From the NCBI GenBank assembly GCA_001767525.1, contig MELF01000017.1:237476-301475 (forward strand): 64,000 nucleotides of DNA, given 5' to 3'. This document shows positions 44,437 through 53,312 of the stretch, piece after piece; position 1 is the first letter of the stretch; each line of letters begins with the position of its first letter. The DNA comes from Acidobacteria bacterium RIFCSPLOWO2_12_FULL_68_19 (GTDB taxonomy: Bacteria; Acidobacteriota; Vicinamibacteria; Vicinamibacterales; UBA2999). Below the pieces are notes generated by a model. That model was not told where the DNA came from, did not search any database, and saw nothing but the letters and a program-made list of their open reading frames with translations. The translations under genes and the position numbers were made by a program.

Positions 44437-45305
44437 CCTCGTCGCCCGACGCTCCCCATCAGTCCCGTCAACCGGTGCCTGGCTGCCGCGGCGGGACCGA
44501 TCCCGAACTCGTACGTGTACTGTTCCACCTTCGCCGGCGCGTCGGATGGAATCGACGCGCAGGTGTATGCCTCGACGGGCCCCAGATAGATGAGCGCCGT
44601 GTTTGCGCGGAGGGGACACGCCATGCCGTGCAGTGTGCCGCCGTACTCCTCGCTCTCCCGATCCCGGGCGAGAGACACGATGCCGTTCAGGAAATCCCAC
44701 GGGCGCTCGGTTGATTTCCGACCGGCAGAGCCGGCAGCGCGGCGGACAATCCGCGCTTGCGACAGCGTGATCTCGACGTTCCAGTCTCCGAACGGCGGCA
44801 GCTCTGGGAACCGTTCTCGCGTATAGGCCGCGAGCGGCTCGGCGAAGCGCGCGAGGACGATGTTGCTCAGCGTCCGCAGCACGATGTCGTTCAGGAACAT
44901 CCACGTCACGATCGCATGCGTTGGCGCCAGTCGCGGAGGGACCCGCAACTCCTGGCCCTCGACGGCGCGCCCCTCGAAGAAGACGCGCGAAGGGATCGCG
45001 TCGACGACCACCGCGAAGACGTCCGGCGGCAGTAAGGTCGAGGCCAACAGATGGGGAATGGGTTGGTCGACGAGTTCTGCTCGCGCGACCGCGCCGCGGA
45101 CGTGCGCGGCCACGCGCTCGAAGTCGAGTACGCGTTCGAGCCTGGAGATCTGCACACCCGCGTGCAGTTCCCCGCTCCGCAGCGTCGACAACTGCTCGGC
45201 GAGGTGGTTCAACGTGCCAAGCCCGGAGATCAGTCTCTCCAACGCCTCCTCCACGGCGCGGATCTCGTTCGTCACGCCGCCAATCGACCCGGCTCCGACG
45301 CTCAT
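44433..45305 (-). CDS. Unknown protein, perhaps a degenerate 2-oxoglutarate oxygenase fold
   Basis: A 290-residue protein with no clear catalytic motif. A helical start is followed by LVDQPIPHLLASTLLPPDVF then AVVVDAIPSRVFF, which resembles the entry region of bacterial 2OG-Fe(II) oxygenases, and later ESEEYGGTLHGMACPLRANT then ALIYLG, which looks like their core strand pair. The iron-binding HxD is not present: the matching place reads PWD, and the second His is absent at AYTC. If the fold is right, the protein has lost iron chemistry and may bind a glycan or partner. It sits between the GT61-like and PLOD-like genes with ATGA overlaps at both ends. Confidence 0.55.
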   Translation of the reverse strand: MSVGAGSIGGVTNEIRAVEEALERLISGLGTLNHLAEQLSTLRSGELHAGVQISRLERVLDFERVAAHVRGAVARAELVDQPIPHLLASTLLPPDVFAVVVDAIPSRVFFEGRAVEGQELRVPPRLAPTHAIVTWMFLNDIVLRTLSNIVLARFAEPLAAYTRERFPELPPFGDWNVEITLSQARIVRRAAGSAGRKSTERPWDFLNGIVSLARDRESEEYGGTLHGMACPLRANTALIYLGPVEAYTCASIPSDAPAKVEQYTYEFGIGPAAAARHRLTGLMGSVGRRG

Positions 45306-46666
45306 GTGCGCTCGACCTCGGCCAGGACGTCGTCAAGAAATCGGCCGAGCTCTCCGAGCGGCATCTCGTCCTCGCCGACGAACGAGTGGCAGGGCTGCTC
45401 GAAGGTGGCGGCGACGTGGGTCCAGAAGCGCGGCGAGTCTCCAAGCGCCGCCAGTTGGCCCCTGCCGCCGCGCTCGCCGCCAGACCACACCGAGCGTCCG
45501 CCGCCCGCGTACCAGCGGATCAGCGTGTCGCTCAGCAGCACGATGACATGGGTTCCGCTCGCAGAGAACACGATGTCGGTGAGGCCGCCGCCATTGATGC
45601 CCGCGACGACCCGCGCCTCCTTGAAGAGACCGACCTGCTCGTCGAGCGGACAGTCACGCATTACGATGACCTCGAACCCGCGACTGCGGAAGAGCTGCTC
45701 CACGGCCGGTTCGTTCACGATCCATTTGCGCTTCTTCGGGGCGTCGCGCCGGGAGACGTAAATGCGCCGGTTCCCGCCGGCCGGCGACGCGCCGGTCGGG
45801 GCGAGAAGGCGTCGCAGCTCCATCAGCGGCGACAAGGGACGCCCGCCTCCGGTCCGCCCGTCGCTTTCGAATGCCAGGAGCCTGCGGCACTCGACCTGCG
45901 AGCCGTCCCACGGCACCATCTGCCGGGGGTCGAGGCCGATGCGTGCCAACGTCGCCGCATGGAACCACTTCGCGTCCTGCGGCATCAGGAAGGTCGCCTC
46001 GGGCGCGACCTTCCACAGCGCGACGACCTGAGGCGCGCAATCGAGCATCCAGTGCCCGAAATTGCCGACCTTTCGCGCGGCGAGATCGTAGGTGCACCGG
46101 GGGACGCCAACGACGTCGGCGCGCTGCTGCGGCTGGAGACGGGGCGTCATCCGAAGCGAGCCGTCCACGATGGACACGGTGGCGCCGGGCACATCCAGAA
46201 TCGTGGCGGGAAAGCCGCGCAGCACGTCGTCGCCGCATCCGGCCTCGAATGTCAGGAGCCGCTCCCACAGCTCGCGGACGTCGGCCGAGGCCGTCGCACA
46301 GTGCGTGATGCCGACCCAGCGGCTGTACGGGCGCTCGACCGGGTCGCCGACTCGCACCCGGCGCACGCGCAGACGCTCGGACGGGCTGCCCTCCAGCGTC
46401 ATCGACCTGGAGAGGAGCCTCGCGCGGGGGATGGCAGCGAGTGATGCCCGCTCGTGCGCCTGCTCGCGCTCCTTGGCCAACAGGCGTTCCGCCCGGCGCT
46501 GCGCCCGCTCGAGATGCGCGTTGAGACTCTGCAACTGCTCCCGAAGAGCTGCGAGCTGCCGCCGAAATGCCGTGACGGCCTGCTCGGCGGCCCCAGACGC
46601 CTCCGCCGCCGGTCCGATCGCGCCGCGCCGGAGCACTCTGGCGAGGGCTGCTTCGAGGTCTTTCAT
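45302..46666 (-). CDS. GT61-family glycosyltransferase with N-terminal coiled coil
   Basis: A 454-residue protein. The first 75 residues form a coiled coil (FRRQLAALREQLQSLNAHLE). The catalytic part has the DUF563/GT61 marks: KVGNFGHWMLDCAPQVVALW, RRIYVSRRDAPKKRKWIVNE with VEQLFRSRGFEVI, and VVAGINGGGLTDIVFSASGT, equivalent to the family's GAxLxN/H block. GT61 enzymes transfer pentoses or GlcNAc in plants and animals and various sugars in bacteria. ATG 46666 overlaps the stop of the GT-B/FkbM fusion; its own stop overlaps the following start. It belongs to the six-gene minus-strand run. Confidence 0.8.
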   Translation of the reverse strand: MKDLEAALARVLRRGAIGPAAEASGAAEQAVTAFRRQLAALREQLQSLNAHLERAQRRAERLLAKEREQAHERASLAAIPRARLLSRSMTLEGSPSERLRVRRVRVGDPVERPYSRWVGITHCATASADVRELWERLLTFEAGCGDDVLRGFPATILDVPGATVSIVDGSLRMTPRLQPQQRADVVGVPRCTYDLAARKVGNFGHWMLDCAPQVVALWKVAPEATFLMPQDAKWFHAATLARIGLDPRQMVPWDGSQVECRRLLAFESDGRTGGGRPLSPLMELRRLLAPTGASPAGGNRRIYVSRRDAPKKRKWIVNEPAVEQLFRSRGFEVIVMRDCPLDEQVGLFKEARVVAGINGGGLTDIVFSASGTHVIVLLSDTLIRWYAGGGRSVWSGGERGGRGQLAALGDSPRFWTHVAATFEQPCHSFVGEDEMPLGELGRFLDDVLAEVERT

Positions 46667-48906
46667 CGAAGCTGGATCTTCGGCGCGTCCGCGCCCGCGG
46701 GCACGGCGTCGACAGTCTCGTCTCGCCTGAAGGCGAGCTGCACGGAACTGCGGCGGACCCGCCGCGTCGCCACCTGGAATCCGGCGGCGTCGAGGGCGCT
46801 GACGAGCGTCTCTTCCTTGGGGGTCGGGACATGCAGCCACAACGACCGGAGCGTCGAACGCCGCAGCGTGCGCGCCGCACCCCGGAGGACATCCGCCGCC
46901 GGGAGGAATGGCGACACGCGCACGTGGTGTGGCGCCGGCAGTCCGTAGCGCTCCACGGCCGTATCGAGGCGGGTCGTACAGATCGAATGCACGTGTGGCT
47001 GCACGGCGTCGGCCGACTTGGCGCGCCACGGTGTCGGCCGCACACCGTAGCGTTCTCCTCCAGGATAGCGCCGCTCGTACTTCGTCTCGGCAAGACCGTC
47101 CTCGGCGGCCAGCAGCAGCGGCACCGGTATGACCGATCCCTGACACCCGTTCAGCATCACGTTGCGGCAGAGCGCCGCGTACACCTCGTAGCCCGGCTCG
47201 AACGCCACGACGATGGCGCCGCGCTGCCGCGCCGCGACGAGGACGTAGGCGCCGAAGCCGGCGTTCACGTCGTAGACCACGTCGCCGATCCTGACCCACT
47301 GTTCGAGCCATTCCACCGTGGCATGGTCCACGCGCACGCTCCCGTCGACCGCGTGGCGCAGCGTCTCCGGCGTGGCGTGCACGACGATGCGCGCCGCGCG
47401 GTACGCGAGCGGCACGACCGCGCCGTCTCCCGGCGAGAGCGGTCGCGGATCGAACTCCGCCGCCCGCGGCGCCTCGGCCGTCGTGGTCTCGGCGCCGGCC
47501 GCACCCTGCGCGATGGCGTCGGCGAGCAGCGGCGCCACCGGCCGGTCGAGTCCGTGCGGGCGCAGGAACGATTCGATGAACGAGCGGATCGGTGCGGGAT
47601 CCACACCGGTAGCCAGCGCCTCGGCGAGCTGACGCCGGTGCTCGTCCAGGCTCGAGGCCACCGACACGAACCCGCCGTGCTGGCGCGTGAGATAGTGGAA
47701 ATGCACGGTCGGCTCCGGACCGCCGGCTTCCCCGCTCGCCGTGATCGTGAACACGGGCCGGCCGACAATGCCGGCTTCGAGCTCCGCCGTCGTATTCAGG
47801 CCGACGACGGCCGTGCTGTGCACGAGGGACTCGAACAGCCCGTCCGGCTCCCTGAACGACGTCCGAAGTACGACGGCGCGGGTATCGTCGAACGGCCGCG
47901 CGACGTGCGCCTGGAGACCTGGCGCCGCCGGCCAGCGGACGCGCTCGAACGGAGCAGTGTCCGGCAACAGGTCGAGATCAGGGTGCGGCCGGACGACGAC
48001 GTTGCAGCCGCGCAGCGCGTCGGAATCGGACGACCTGAGCGCAGCCAGCCATCGGCGGAGGAACTCCAGCTCACGCGGCGCAATCAAGAGCGATGAGCAG
48101 AGGTAGAGCAGCGTCGGACGAGCCGGATCCAGGCCGAGCGGCGCATGGAACTGCTCACGCGTCAGCGCGGGTCGGAGCTGGAAGAACGGATCGAACCGGG
48201 GCGCGCCGACGACGACCACCCGCGACGGCGGAAAACGATGGAGTTCCCAGGCTTCCGTCCGCTGCTGTTCGTTCCAGACGAACATCAGATCCGGCTCCAC
48301 GTGCATGCACCCCTTGGTGCTGAGGTTGTCCCAGCTGAACAGCAGCATCGAGACCGGCACGCCGAGGCGGCGTGCACTGGCAGCGACGTCGGCCTGGGCG
48401 GACCCGAAATGCACGAGCGGGCTAATCAGCACGACATCCGGCTTCTCGTCGTGCAGGAACAGGTCGAACAGGTCCGCCGTGGGAATGCTCCGCTCGGCGA
48501 GGCGCAGGACGGCATCGAGGCGTTCGATCTGCTCCTGAGGGAGCACGCGCACGGCGGCCAGGAGCACATCGGCGTCGACGTCGAGCCCCAGTTCCCGACA
48601 GAACTTGAGGAAGACCCGCCGCCGCAGCGGAGCGGCGCCGTCGAACGGCGGCCGCAGGAAATGCACGCAGTCGCGCAGCCGCCGCACCAGCCGCGCCACC
48701 GGCGCCCACTCGTCGACGCGGGCCGACGGGCACGCCACTACCCGGAACCGCGGCGAGGCGATTTGCTCCGCGAGCCGGCGATCCCGCGCCTCGTCCCGTT
48801 CCTGCACCGCGACGGCGACGGCGTGACCTCGCTCCACCAGACACCGCAGCGTCCCGAGGTACGCGTCGACGTTCTTCTCCTGCTTCGCGACGAGCAAGAA
48901 CTTCAT
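46663..48906 (-). CDS. GT-B-like glycosyltransferase fused to an FkbM-type methyltransferase (second such fusion)
   Basis: A 747-residue fusion. Residues 1-455 are a distant copy of the repeated module: NVDAYLGTLRCLVERGHAV, SWDNLSTKG, FVWNEQQRTEAWELH, VVRPHPDLD and VVGLNTTAELEAGIVGRPV. From about 500 an FkbM-type methyltransferase follows with DVVYDVNAGFGAYVLVAARQ and VVAFEPGYEVYAALCRNVML. The SAM loop reads DVNAGFGAY where others have DIGANVGAY, and the later KxDVDG block is replaced by HVRVSPFLPAADVLRG, so the methyltransferase may be weakened. There is no long coil between the domains here. It starts the run that ends at 42432. Confidence 0.8.
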   Translation of the reverse strand: MKFLLVAKQEKNVDAYLGTLRCLVERGHAVAVAVQERDEARDRRLAEQIASPRFRVVACPSARVDEWAPVARLVRRLRDCVHFLRPPFDGAAPLRRRVFLKFCRELGLDVDADVLLAAVRVLPQEQIERLDAVLRLAERSIPTADLFDLFLHDEKPDVVLISPLVHFGSAQADVAASARRLGVPVSMLLFSWDNLSTKGCMHVEPDLMFVWNEQQRTEAWELHRFPPSRVVVVGAPRFDPFFQLRPALTREQFHAPLGLDPARPTLLYLCSSLLIAPRELEFLRRWLAALRSSDSDALRGCNVVVRPHPDLDLLPDTAPFERVRWPAAPGLQAHVARPFDDTRAVVLRTSFREPDGLFESLVHSTAVVGLNTTAELEAGIVGRPVFTITASGEAGGPEPTVHFHYLTRQHGGFVSVASSLDEHRRQLAEALATGVDPAPIRSFIESFLRPHGLDRPVAPLLADAIAQGAAGAETTTAEAPRAAEFDPRPLSPGDGAVVPLAYRAARIVVHATPETLRHAVDGSVRVDHATVEWLEQWVRIGDVVYDVNAGFGAYVLVAARQRGAIVVAFEPGYEVYAALCRNVMLNGCQGSVIPVPLLLAAEDGLAETKYERRYPGGERYGVRPTPWRAKSADAVQPHVHSICTTRLDTAVERYGLPAPHHVRVSPFLPAADVLRGAARTLRRSTLRSLWLHVPTPKEETLVSALDAAGFQVATRRVRRSSVQLAFRRDETVDAVPAGADAPKIQLR

Positions 48907-48977
48907 GGAGCGCCTAATGATGACACGACGCGGCCGCCACCCCTCCCCCTTCGAGAGGACGGACTCATCGCAATGGA

Positions 48978-48996
48978 GCCCGGGCTTCCCCCGGGC
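48978..48996 (-). terminator. Hairpin after the PLOD-like gene at 49024
   Basis: GCCCGGG and CCCGGGC form a seven-pair stem around five bases, 27 bases past the stop. A smaller CCCGG/CCGGG palindrome lies at 49010-49021. No T-run is present, so termination strength is uncertain. Confidence 0.45.
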
Positions 48997-49023
48997 CGCG
49001 GCTATTCATCCCGGTGCCGGGCC

Positions 49024-49791
49024 TCACTCGGGCGAACCCACCTCGATATGACTGGTCGCATGCAACGTCACGACATCGCCTTCGACGCGGTTGATGTTCT
49101 GGAAGAGCAGGCAGCAGTGGTCCACGCGGATCGCCGGATAGAAATGGCGGAAGGCCATCTTGTAACGGGTCTGGTCGCACTTCTTGTGCTTCTCGACCTT
49201 CAGGCGGGCACAGTAGTCGGTGAGATCCCTGGCGAATGCGGTGTCGGCGAGCCAAATGCCGGAGTTCAGGAAGGGAAAGAACTCGCCGGTCGCCACCTCT
49301 TCCTCGAAGGATGGCAGGTCCCTCGGGTAGTTCCTCCGCTCGGCATTGAACAACGCGCGACAGCCGAACGTCCTGAACCGTTCGACCAGCGGCTCGATAT
49401 CGTTGGCGAGAATCACGTCCGCCGAGTCGGCGACGAGCACGTAGTCCTTTACCGCGGCCGTATTCAGGTACTCGAGCAGCAGATTGACCTTGAGATTGTG
49501 CCTCCACTCCGTGACCGACTGGCCGAGCACGGCGACGTCGTCGATTCCGTTGCGGCGCAGGCTCGCCTCGAAGAGGCCCAGCCGCTTGTACGGCTGATTG
49601 AGGCTGCCGCCGTTGTTGAACGTGACAACGGACAGATTCGGGTCGAGCCGTGTGTCGATTCTCCACTGCTCGGCGGCGCACACGATTGACGGCCACAGCG
49701 GCAACTGCTCGGCCTTGCCGGCCGCGTGCACCAGCATCGGGTACGTGTCGAACAGTCTGTTGTGAATCAGCGGAGATTGGGTTTTCGCCAC
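49024..49791 (-). CDS. PLOD-like glycosyltransferase (copy 2)
   Basis: A 255-residue close relative of 43678-44436, sharing HNRLFDTYPMLVHAAGKAEQ, YVLVADSADVILAND, FNAERRNYPRDLP, FPFLNSGIWLADT and IRVDHCCLLFQNINRVEGD. The same DXD, LNSG and FQ pattern marks the PLOD-like GT-A fold. It starts at GTG 49791 with AGGA close upstream. Its 5' end is 32 bases from the divergent PLOD-like gene at 49824, so the two share one promoter region. It appears to be transcribed alone, since hairpins follow its stop and the next minus gene begins 117 bases on. Confidence 0.75.
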   Translation of the reverse strand: MAKTQSPLIHNRLFDTYPMLVHAAGKAEQLPLWPSIVCAAEQWRIDTRLDPNLSVVTFNNGGSLNQPYKRLGLFEASLRRNGIDDVAVLGQSVTEWRHNLKVNLLLEYLNTAAVKDYVLVADSADVILANDIEPLVERFRTFGCRALFNAERRNYPRDLPSFEEEVATGEFFPFLNSGIWLADTAFARDLTDYCARLKVEKHKKCDQTRYKMAFRHFYPAIRVDHCCLLFQNINRVEGDVVTLHATSHIEVGSPE

Positions 49792-49823
49792 TTTCCTGAA
49801 ATAATACCTTTCCGAATCGACAA

Positions 49824-50588
49824 ATGCTCGTCAGGAACCTGATTACCGGGACCAGTCCCAGTGTGATTCACCGCAACGGCAATCCCGCCGAGTGGGAGCG
49901 CCGCTGGCCGCAGGTCGTGGCCGAGTTCTTTGGCGGCGCATCGCGGTCCTCCGATGCCTGTTCCGAGCTGACTATCATCACCTGGAGCACGCGTCCCACG
50001 AAAAGCCTGGCAGAACGGTGCCTGGATCGGTGGGGCGTGTCCTGTGTGACGCTCGGCCGGAACCTGCCTGAGTGGCGCAATGACATGAAACTGTACCTGA
50101 ACGCCAAGGCGCTCGAGCGGGTCGAGTCGGAGTACGTCATGGCGCTCGATGCCGACGATGTGCTGATGGTGTCCGAGCCGCGCCACATTCTCGTTGCCTT
50201 CCGGGCGTTCGAGTGTGACATCGTCTTCGGCGCCGAGAAGAACAACTGGCCGCCCGTGCGTTTCCTGGCCGACTTCGAGGAGGCGATCGCCGAGTCGGCG
50301 TACTGTTATCTCAACTCCGGGGCTTGGATCGGGAAGACCGACGCCTGCCGGCGCTTTTTTCGGGACTGTCTGAACGAGGACGACGGTGATCTTCTGGCCG
50401 CACATCTCACCAGGGCCGTCTTCCGCGACGACCAGGGCCGGACGCGGAAGACATTCCGCCGGTATCATCCGGCCGCCAGGCTCGACTATCACTGCCGGAT
50501 CTTCCAGTCGCTGCGCGAGGTCCCGCCTGATGGAGAAGTGCTGATCGCCGCGCAGACGCCCGACATGCTGCGCGTCGATCTCGCGTAG
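49824..50588 (+). CDS. PLOD-like glycosyltransferase (copy 3)
   Basis: A 254-residue protein with ITWSTRPTKSLAERCLDRWG, YVMALDADDVLMVSE (DADD at the metal site), IVFGAEKNNWPPVRF, YCYLNSGAWIGKTDACRRFF and LDYHCRIFQSL. These are the PLOD-like marks in canonical order and in better condition than in copies 1 and 2. It is the first gene of the plus-strand run and is followed after eight bases by a close tandem copy. The short AT-rich gap 49792-49823 must hold promoters for both directions. Acceptor unknown; a sugar or a hydroxylated residue are both conceivable. Confidence 0.8.
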   Translation: MLVRNLITGTSPSVIHRNGNPAEWERRWPQVVAEFFGGASRSSDACSELTIITWSTRPTKSLAERCLDRWGVSCVTLGRNLPEWRNDMKLYLNAKALERVESEYVMALDADDVLMVSEPRHILVAFRAFECDIVFGAEKNNWPPVRFLADFEEAIAESAYCYLNSGAWIGKTDACRRFFRDCLNEDDGDLLAAHLTRAVFRDDQGRTRKTFRRYHPAARLDYHCRIFQSLREVPPDGEVLIAAQTPDMLRVDLA

Positions 50589-50596
50589 CGGCCGAC

Positions 50597-51397
50597 ATGT
50601 TGATCAGGAACCTGACGACCGCGAGTACTCCGCGCGTGCTCCACCGAAACGGCAACCCACGCGAGTGGCAGGCGCGATGGGAGCAGATTGTCGCCGCCTT
50701 CTTTGCGGAAGTGCAGGAGCCATGCGAGGCGTGTACGGAGCTCACGATACTCACCTGGAGCAACCGGCCGACACAGAACCTCCTGGAGCGGTGCCTGGAC
50801 CGCTGGGGCGCCCCGTATGTGACCCTGGGAAGGAACCTGCCCGAGTGGCGGAACGACATGAAACCGTTCCTCATCGCCACCGCGCTCGACCGTGTGGCCT
50901 CTGAGTACGTGTTGGCGCTCGACTGTGACGATATTCTCGTGGTCTCGTGCCCTCTGCAGATCGTCGCCGAGTTTCAGTCGTGTGGATGCGATATCCTGTT
51001 CGGCACAGAACGAAACAGCAGCCCTGATGTGCCGTACCTCACCGAGTTCGAACGAACGATCGCGGAATCTCGCTACTGCTACCTCAATTCAGGCGCGTGG
51101 ATCGGGAAGACCGACGCCCTTCGCAGGTTCTTCCGCGACTGTCTGGAAGAAGACAATGGCGACATCCTGGCGGTGCATCCGACCATGACCATCTTCCGCG
51201 ACGATCAGGGTCCGACCCGTAAGACGTTCCAGCGGCACCACCCGGCCGCCCGGCTCGATGACCACTGCCGGATCTTCCAGTCCCTGTTCGGCGTCCCACT
51301 CGACGGCGAACTCCTGATTGCCGGTCGAGGCCTGGACGCCGTGGACGCGTCACCTCGGCGCGACCGGGGTGGCACGCTGATCGCCGATCGTGTCTGA
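50597..51397 (+). CDS. PLOD-like glycosyltransferase (copy 4, tandem)
   Basis: A 266-residue tandem duplicate of 49824-50588: MLIRNLTTASTPRVLHRNGN, LTWSNRPTQNLLERCLDRWG, YVLALDCDDILVVSC, ILFGTERNSSPDVPY, YCYLNSGAWIGKTDALRRFF and RDDQGPTRKTFQRHHPAARL then DDHCRIFQSLFG. The metal site reads LDCDD, and the conserved WP after the AE position has become SP, so activity may differ from copy 3. Its stop lies eight bases inside the next gene's GTG start. Confidence 0.8.
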   Translation: MLIRNLTTASTPRVLHRNGNPREWQARWEQIVAAFFAEVQEPCEACTELTILTWSNRPTQNLLERCLDRWGAPYVTLGRNLPEWRNDMKPFLIATALDRVASEYVLALDCDDILVVSCPLQIVAEFQSCGCDILFGTERNSSPDVPYLTEFERTIAESRYCYLNSGAWIGKTDALRRFFRDCLEEDNGDILAVHPTMTIFRDDQGPTRKTFQRHHPAARLDDHCRIFQSLFGVPLDGELLIAGRGLDAVDASPRRDRGGTLIADRV

Positions 51398-53312
51398 TAG
51401 ACCCCGTTCGGTGATCCGGACGTTCGTCGGCAAGCTACTGAGGCGGCTGCTCGCCGCCGCAGGGCTGGCGCGTGCCGCCGACGTCGAGAGCGAGCGCCTG
51501 ACCGCGAAGACGGTGCGCGCCGAGCACAAGCGGGCGAGTCGTGCCGCGGCTGCCGCATCCGCCAAGCTCCAGGCTCTCGCCGAAAAGTTCCACGCCGACC
51601 GGGAGCGTGCCGCGGCCGAACACACCACACACAAGATGGTGCTGGGACTGCTGCGCCATTACCTTCTCCGTCTCGAACGCATGGAAGCGGAAGTCGCAGA
51701 GCGGGTTGCACTGGAAGAGCGCGTCAAGCGCGCTCAACTGGCCATCAGCGTGAAGGCCGCGCGGCGCCAGGGCGTCGCTCCGGCCGCGGCGGCGAACGCG
51801 GCGCGGCTCGCCACGCTTTCGCGCGAGTACGAGATGGCGGTATCGCGCTGGCGGTCGGGCGAGCTGCCGGGCGACCTCCAGCACCTCACGAGGGCAGGGC
51901 TCCGCTGGACGGTCCCGGCAGGCGCCGCACATGAACCGTCGTCGAACCTGCACAAGACAGAGGTCTGGCTTCCCCTGCGCGACCTCGCCGCTATTCGGGC
52001 GTTCGTCGTCGGTGGCGTCATGCTCGATATCGGTGCGGGCGTGGGCGCCACCGCCATTCCGCGGATCCTCCTGGGGGACTGTGCGCGGGCGTACGCCGCT
52101 GAGCCTGACGGCAGCAGCTATCTCTGCCTCGTCGGGAACATGCTCCAAAACCACCTCGAGGGACGTGTGCTGCCAGACCGCGTCGCCATCTCCGGTTCCT
52201 CAGACACGGTGAACGTGCGCCATGTGGGTGTCGTCGAGAGCGAAGACTTGCCGTTGTTGACGCTGGACGCGTGGGTGGAGCGTCTTGGGATTCCGATTGA
52301 CGACGTGCGCTTCGTCAGGATCGCCATGCAGGCATGGAATCTGAGCGTGCTCCGCGGCGCCGCGAACCTGCTGAAACGTGCTCACATCATCTGGCAAATC
52401 GAGATTCCGCCTCCGCTCCTCGGCGCTGCTGGAGCGGGACTGGAGGATCTGTCCGGCGATATCGCGACTCACTTGACGCACGTCAGGGAGCTCGACCGCT
52501 TCTGGACGGACCCGTGGCGGCCCGCGTCGGAAGCCGGTGCTATCCTCCGCGCGCGCTCCAAGGAGCGCGGGGGGATCAACCTCCTGCTGTTCAACCTGCC
52601 TGGCGCCTACGTCCGCACCCGCGCGGTTTCCGAGGCCGCCGCCAACAGGCGGAGCCGCCCGCTGATCTCCCTTCTGCATTCCACGGCGCGCCTGCCTGGC
52701 GGGTGGAAACCCGCGATGGAGGCACACCTCGCGAAAGCCAGCGACCCGAAGAGCGTCGAGTACATCCTTGCAGTCAACGAGGACGAGGACTTCGAGCTGC
52801 CCTCCGATATGACGCGCGGCTGGGAGTGGTGCACGCTGGTGAAGGACGGCGTGACCGGTCCCAACTCGGGATGGAACGCGGCGGCGAAGGCGTCGCACGG
52901 CGACATTCTCATCACGATCTCAGACGACTTCTTTCCGCCGGCCGGCTGGGACGGGCAGATCCGCGACGCGATTCCGGACTTTACCCAGGAAGTCGTGCTG
53001 GACGTCGACAATTCGGATGGCAGCAGGAGGCTGCTCCCCTTTTCCATCCTGACCCGAAGGTATTACGACCGGTACGGCTACATTTTCTACCCCGGCTACC
53101 ATGGGCTGATGGGAGACTACGAATTCACGGAGCAGGCAAGGCGCGATCGCGTCGTGAGACCGGTACGGCACATTGTGTTCGAGCACCGGCACCCCTCACG
53201 CGGCACCGCTCCGATGGACGACATCTACGCCCGGCAGAGGAGCCATTACGAGGAAGGGAGAAGACTCTACAAAGAGCGGAAAGCCAAAGGGTTTCCGAAG
53301 TGGCCGGATTGA
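51390..53312 (+). CDS. Coiled coil, FkbM-like methyltransferase and GT-A glycosyltransferase in one protein
   Basis: A 640-residue three-part protein. About 30-115 is a charged coil. About 200-350 is a Rossmann methyltransferase-like part with VMLDIGAGVGATAIPRILLG, AYAAEPDGSSYLCLVGNML and FVRIAMQAWNLSVLRGA where FkbM has a KxDVEGxE block; the change to RIAMQA suggests reduced or altered chemistry. About 420-640 is a GT-A domain with LISLLHSTARLPGGWKPAME, GPNSGWNAAAKASHGDILIT then ISDDFFPPAGWD (DD site), VLDVDNSDG and the end ERKAKGFPKWPD. The GTG start overlaps the previous stop by eight bases. A stand-alone copy of the GT-A domain follows directly. Confidence 0.75.
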   Translation: MSDRPRSVIRTFVGKLLRRLLAAAGLARAADVESERLTAKTVRAEHKRASRAAAAASAKLQALAEKFHADRERAAAEHTTHKMVLGLLRHYLLRLERMEAEVAERVALEERVKRAQLAISVKAARRQGVAPAAAANAARLATLSREYEMAVSRWRSGELPGDLQHLTRAGLRWTVPAGAAHEPSSNLHKTEVWLPLRDLAAIRAFVVGGVMLDIGAGVGATAIPRILLGDCARAYAAEPDGSSYLCLVGNMLQNHLEGRVLPDRVAISGSSDTVNVRHVGVVESEDLPLLTLDAWVERLGIPIDDVRFVRIAMQAWNLSVLRGAANLLKRAHIIWQIEIPPPLLGAAGAGLEDLSGDIATHLTHVRELDRFWTDPWRPASEAGAILRARSKERGGINLLLFNLPGAYVRTRAVSEAAANRRSRPLISLLHSTARLPGGWKPAMEAHLAKASDPKSVEYILAVNEDEDFELPSDMTRGWEWCTLVKDGVTGPNSGWNAAAKASHGDILITISDDFFPPAGWDGQIRDAIPDFTQEVVLDVDNSDGSRRLLPFSILTRRYYDRYGYIFYPGYHGLMGDYEFTEQARRDRVVRPVRHIVFEHRHPSRGTAPMDDIYARQRSHYEEGRRLYKERKAKGFPKWPD

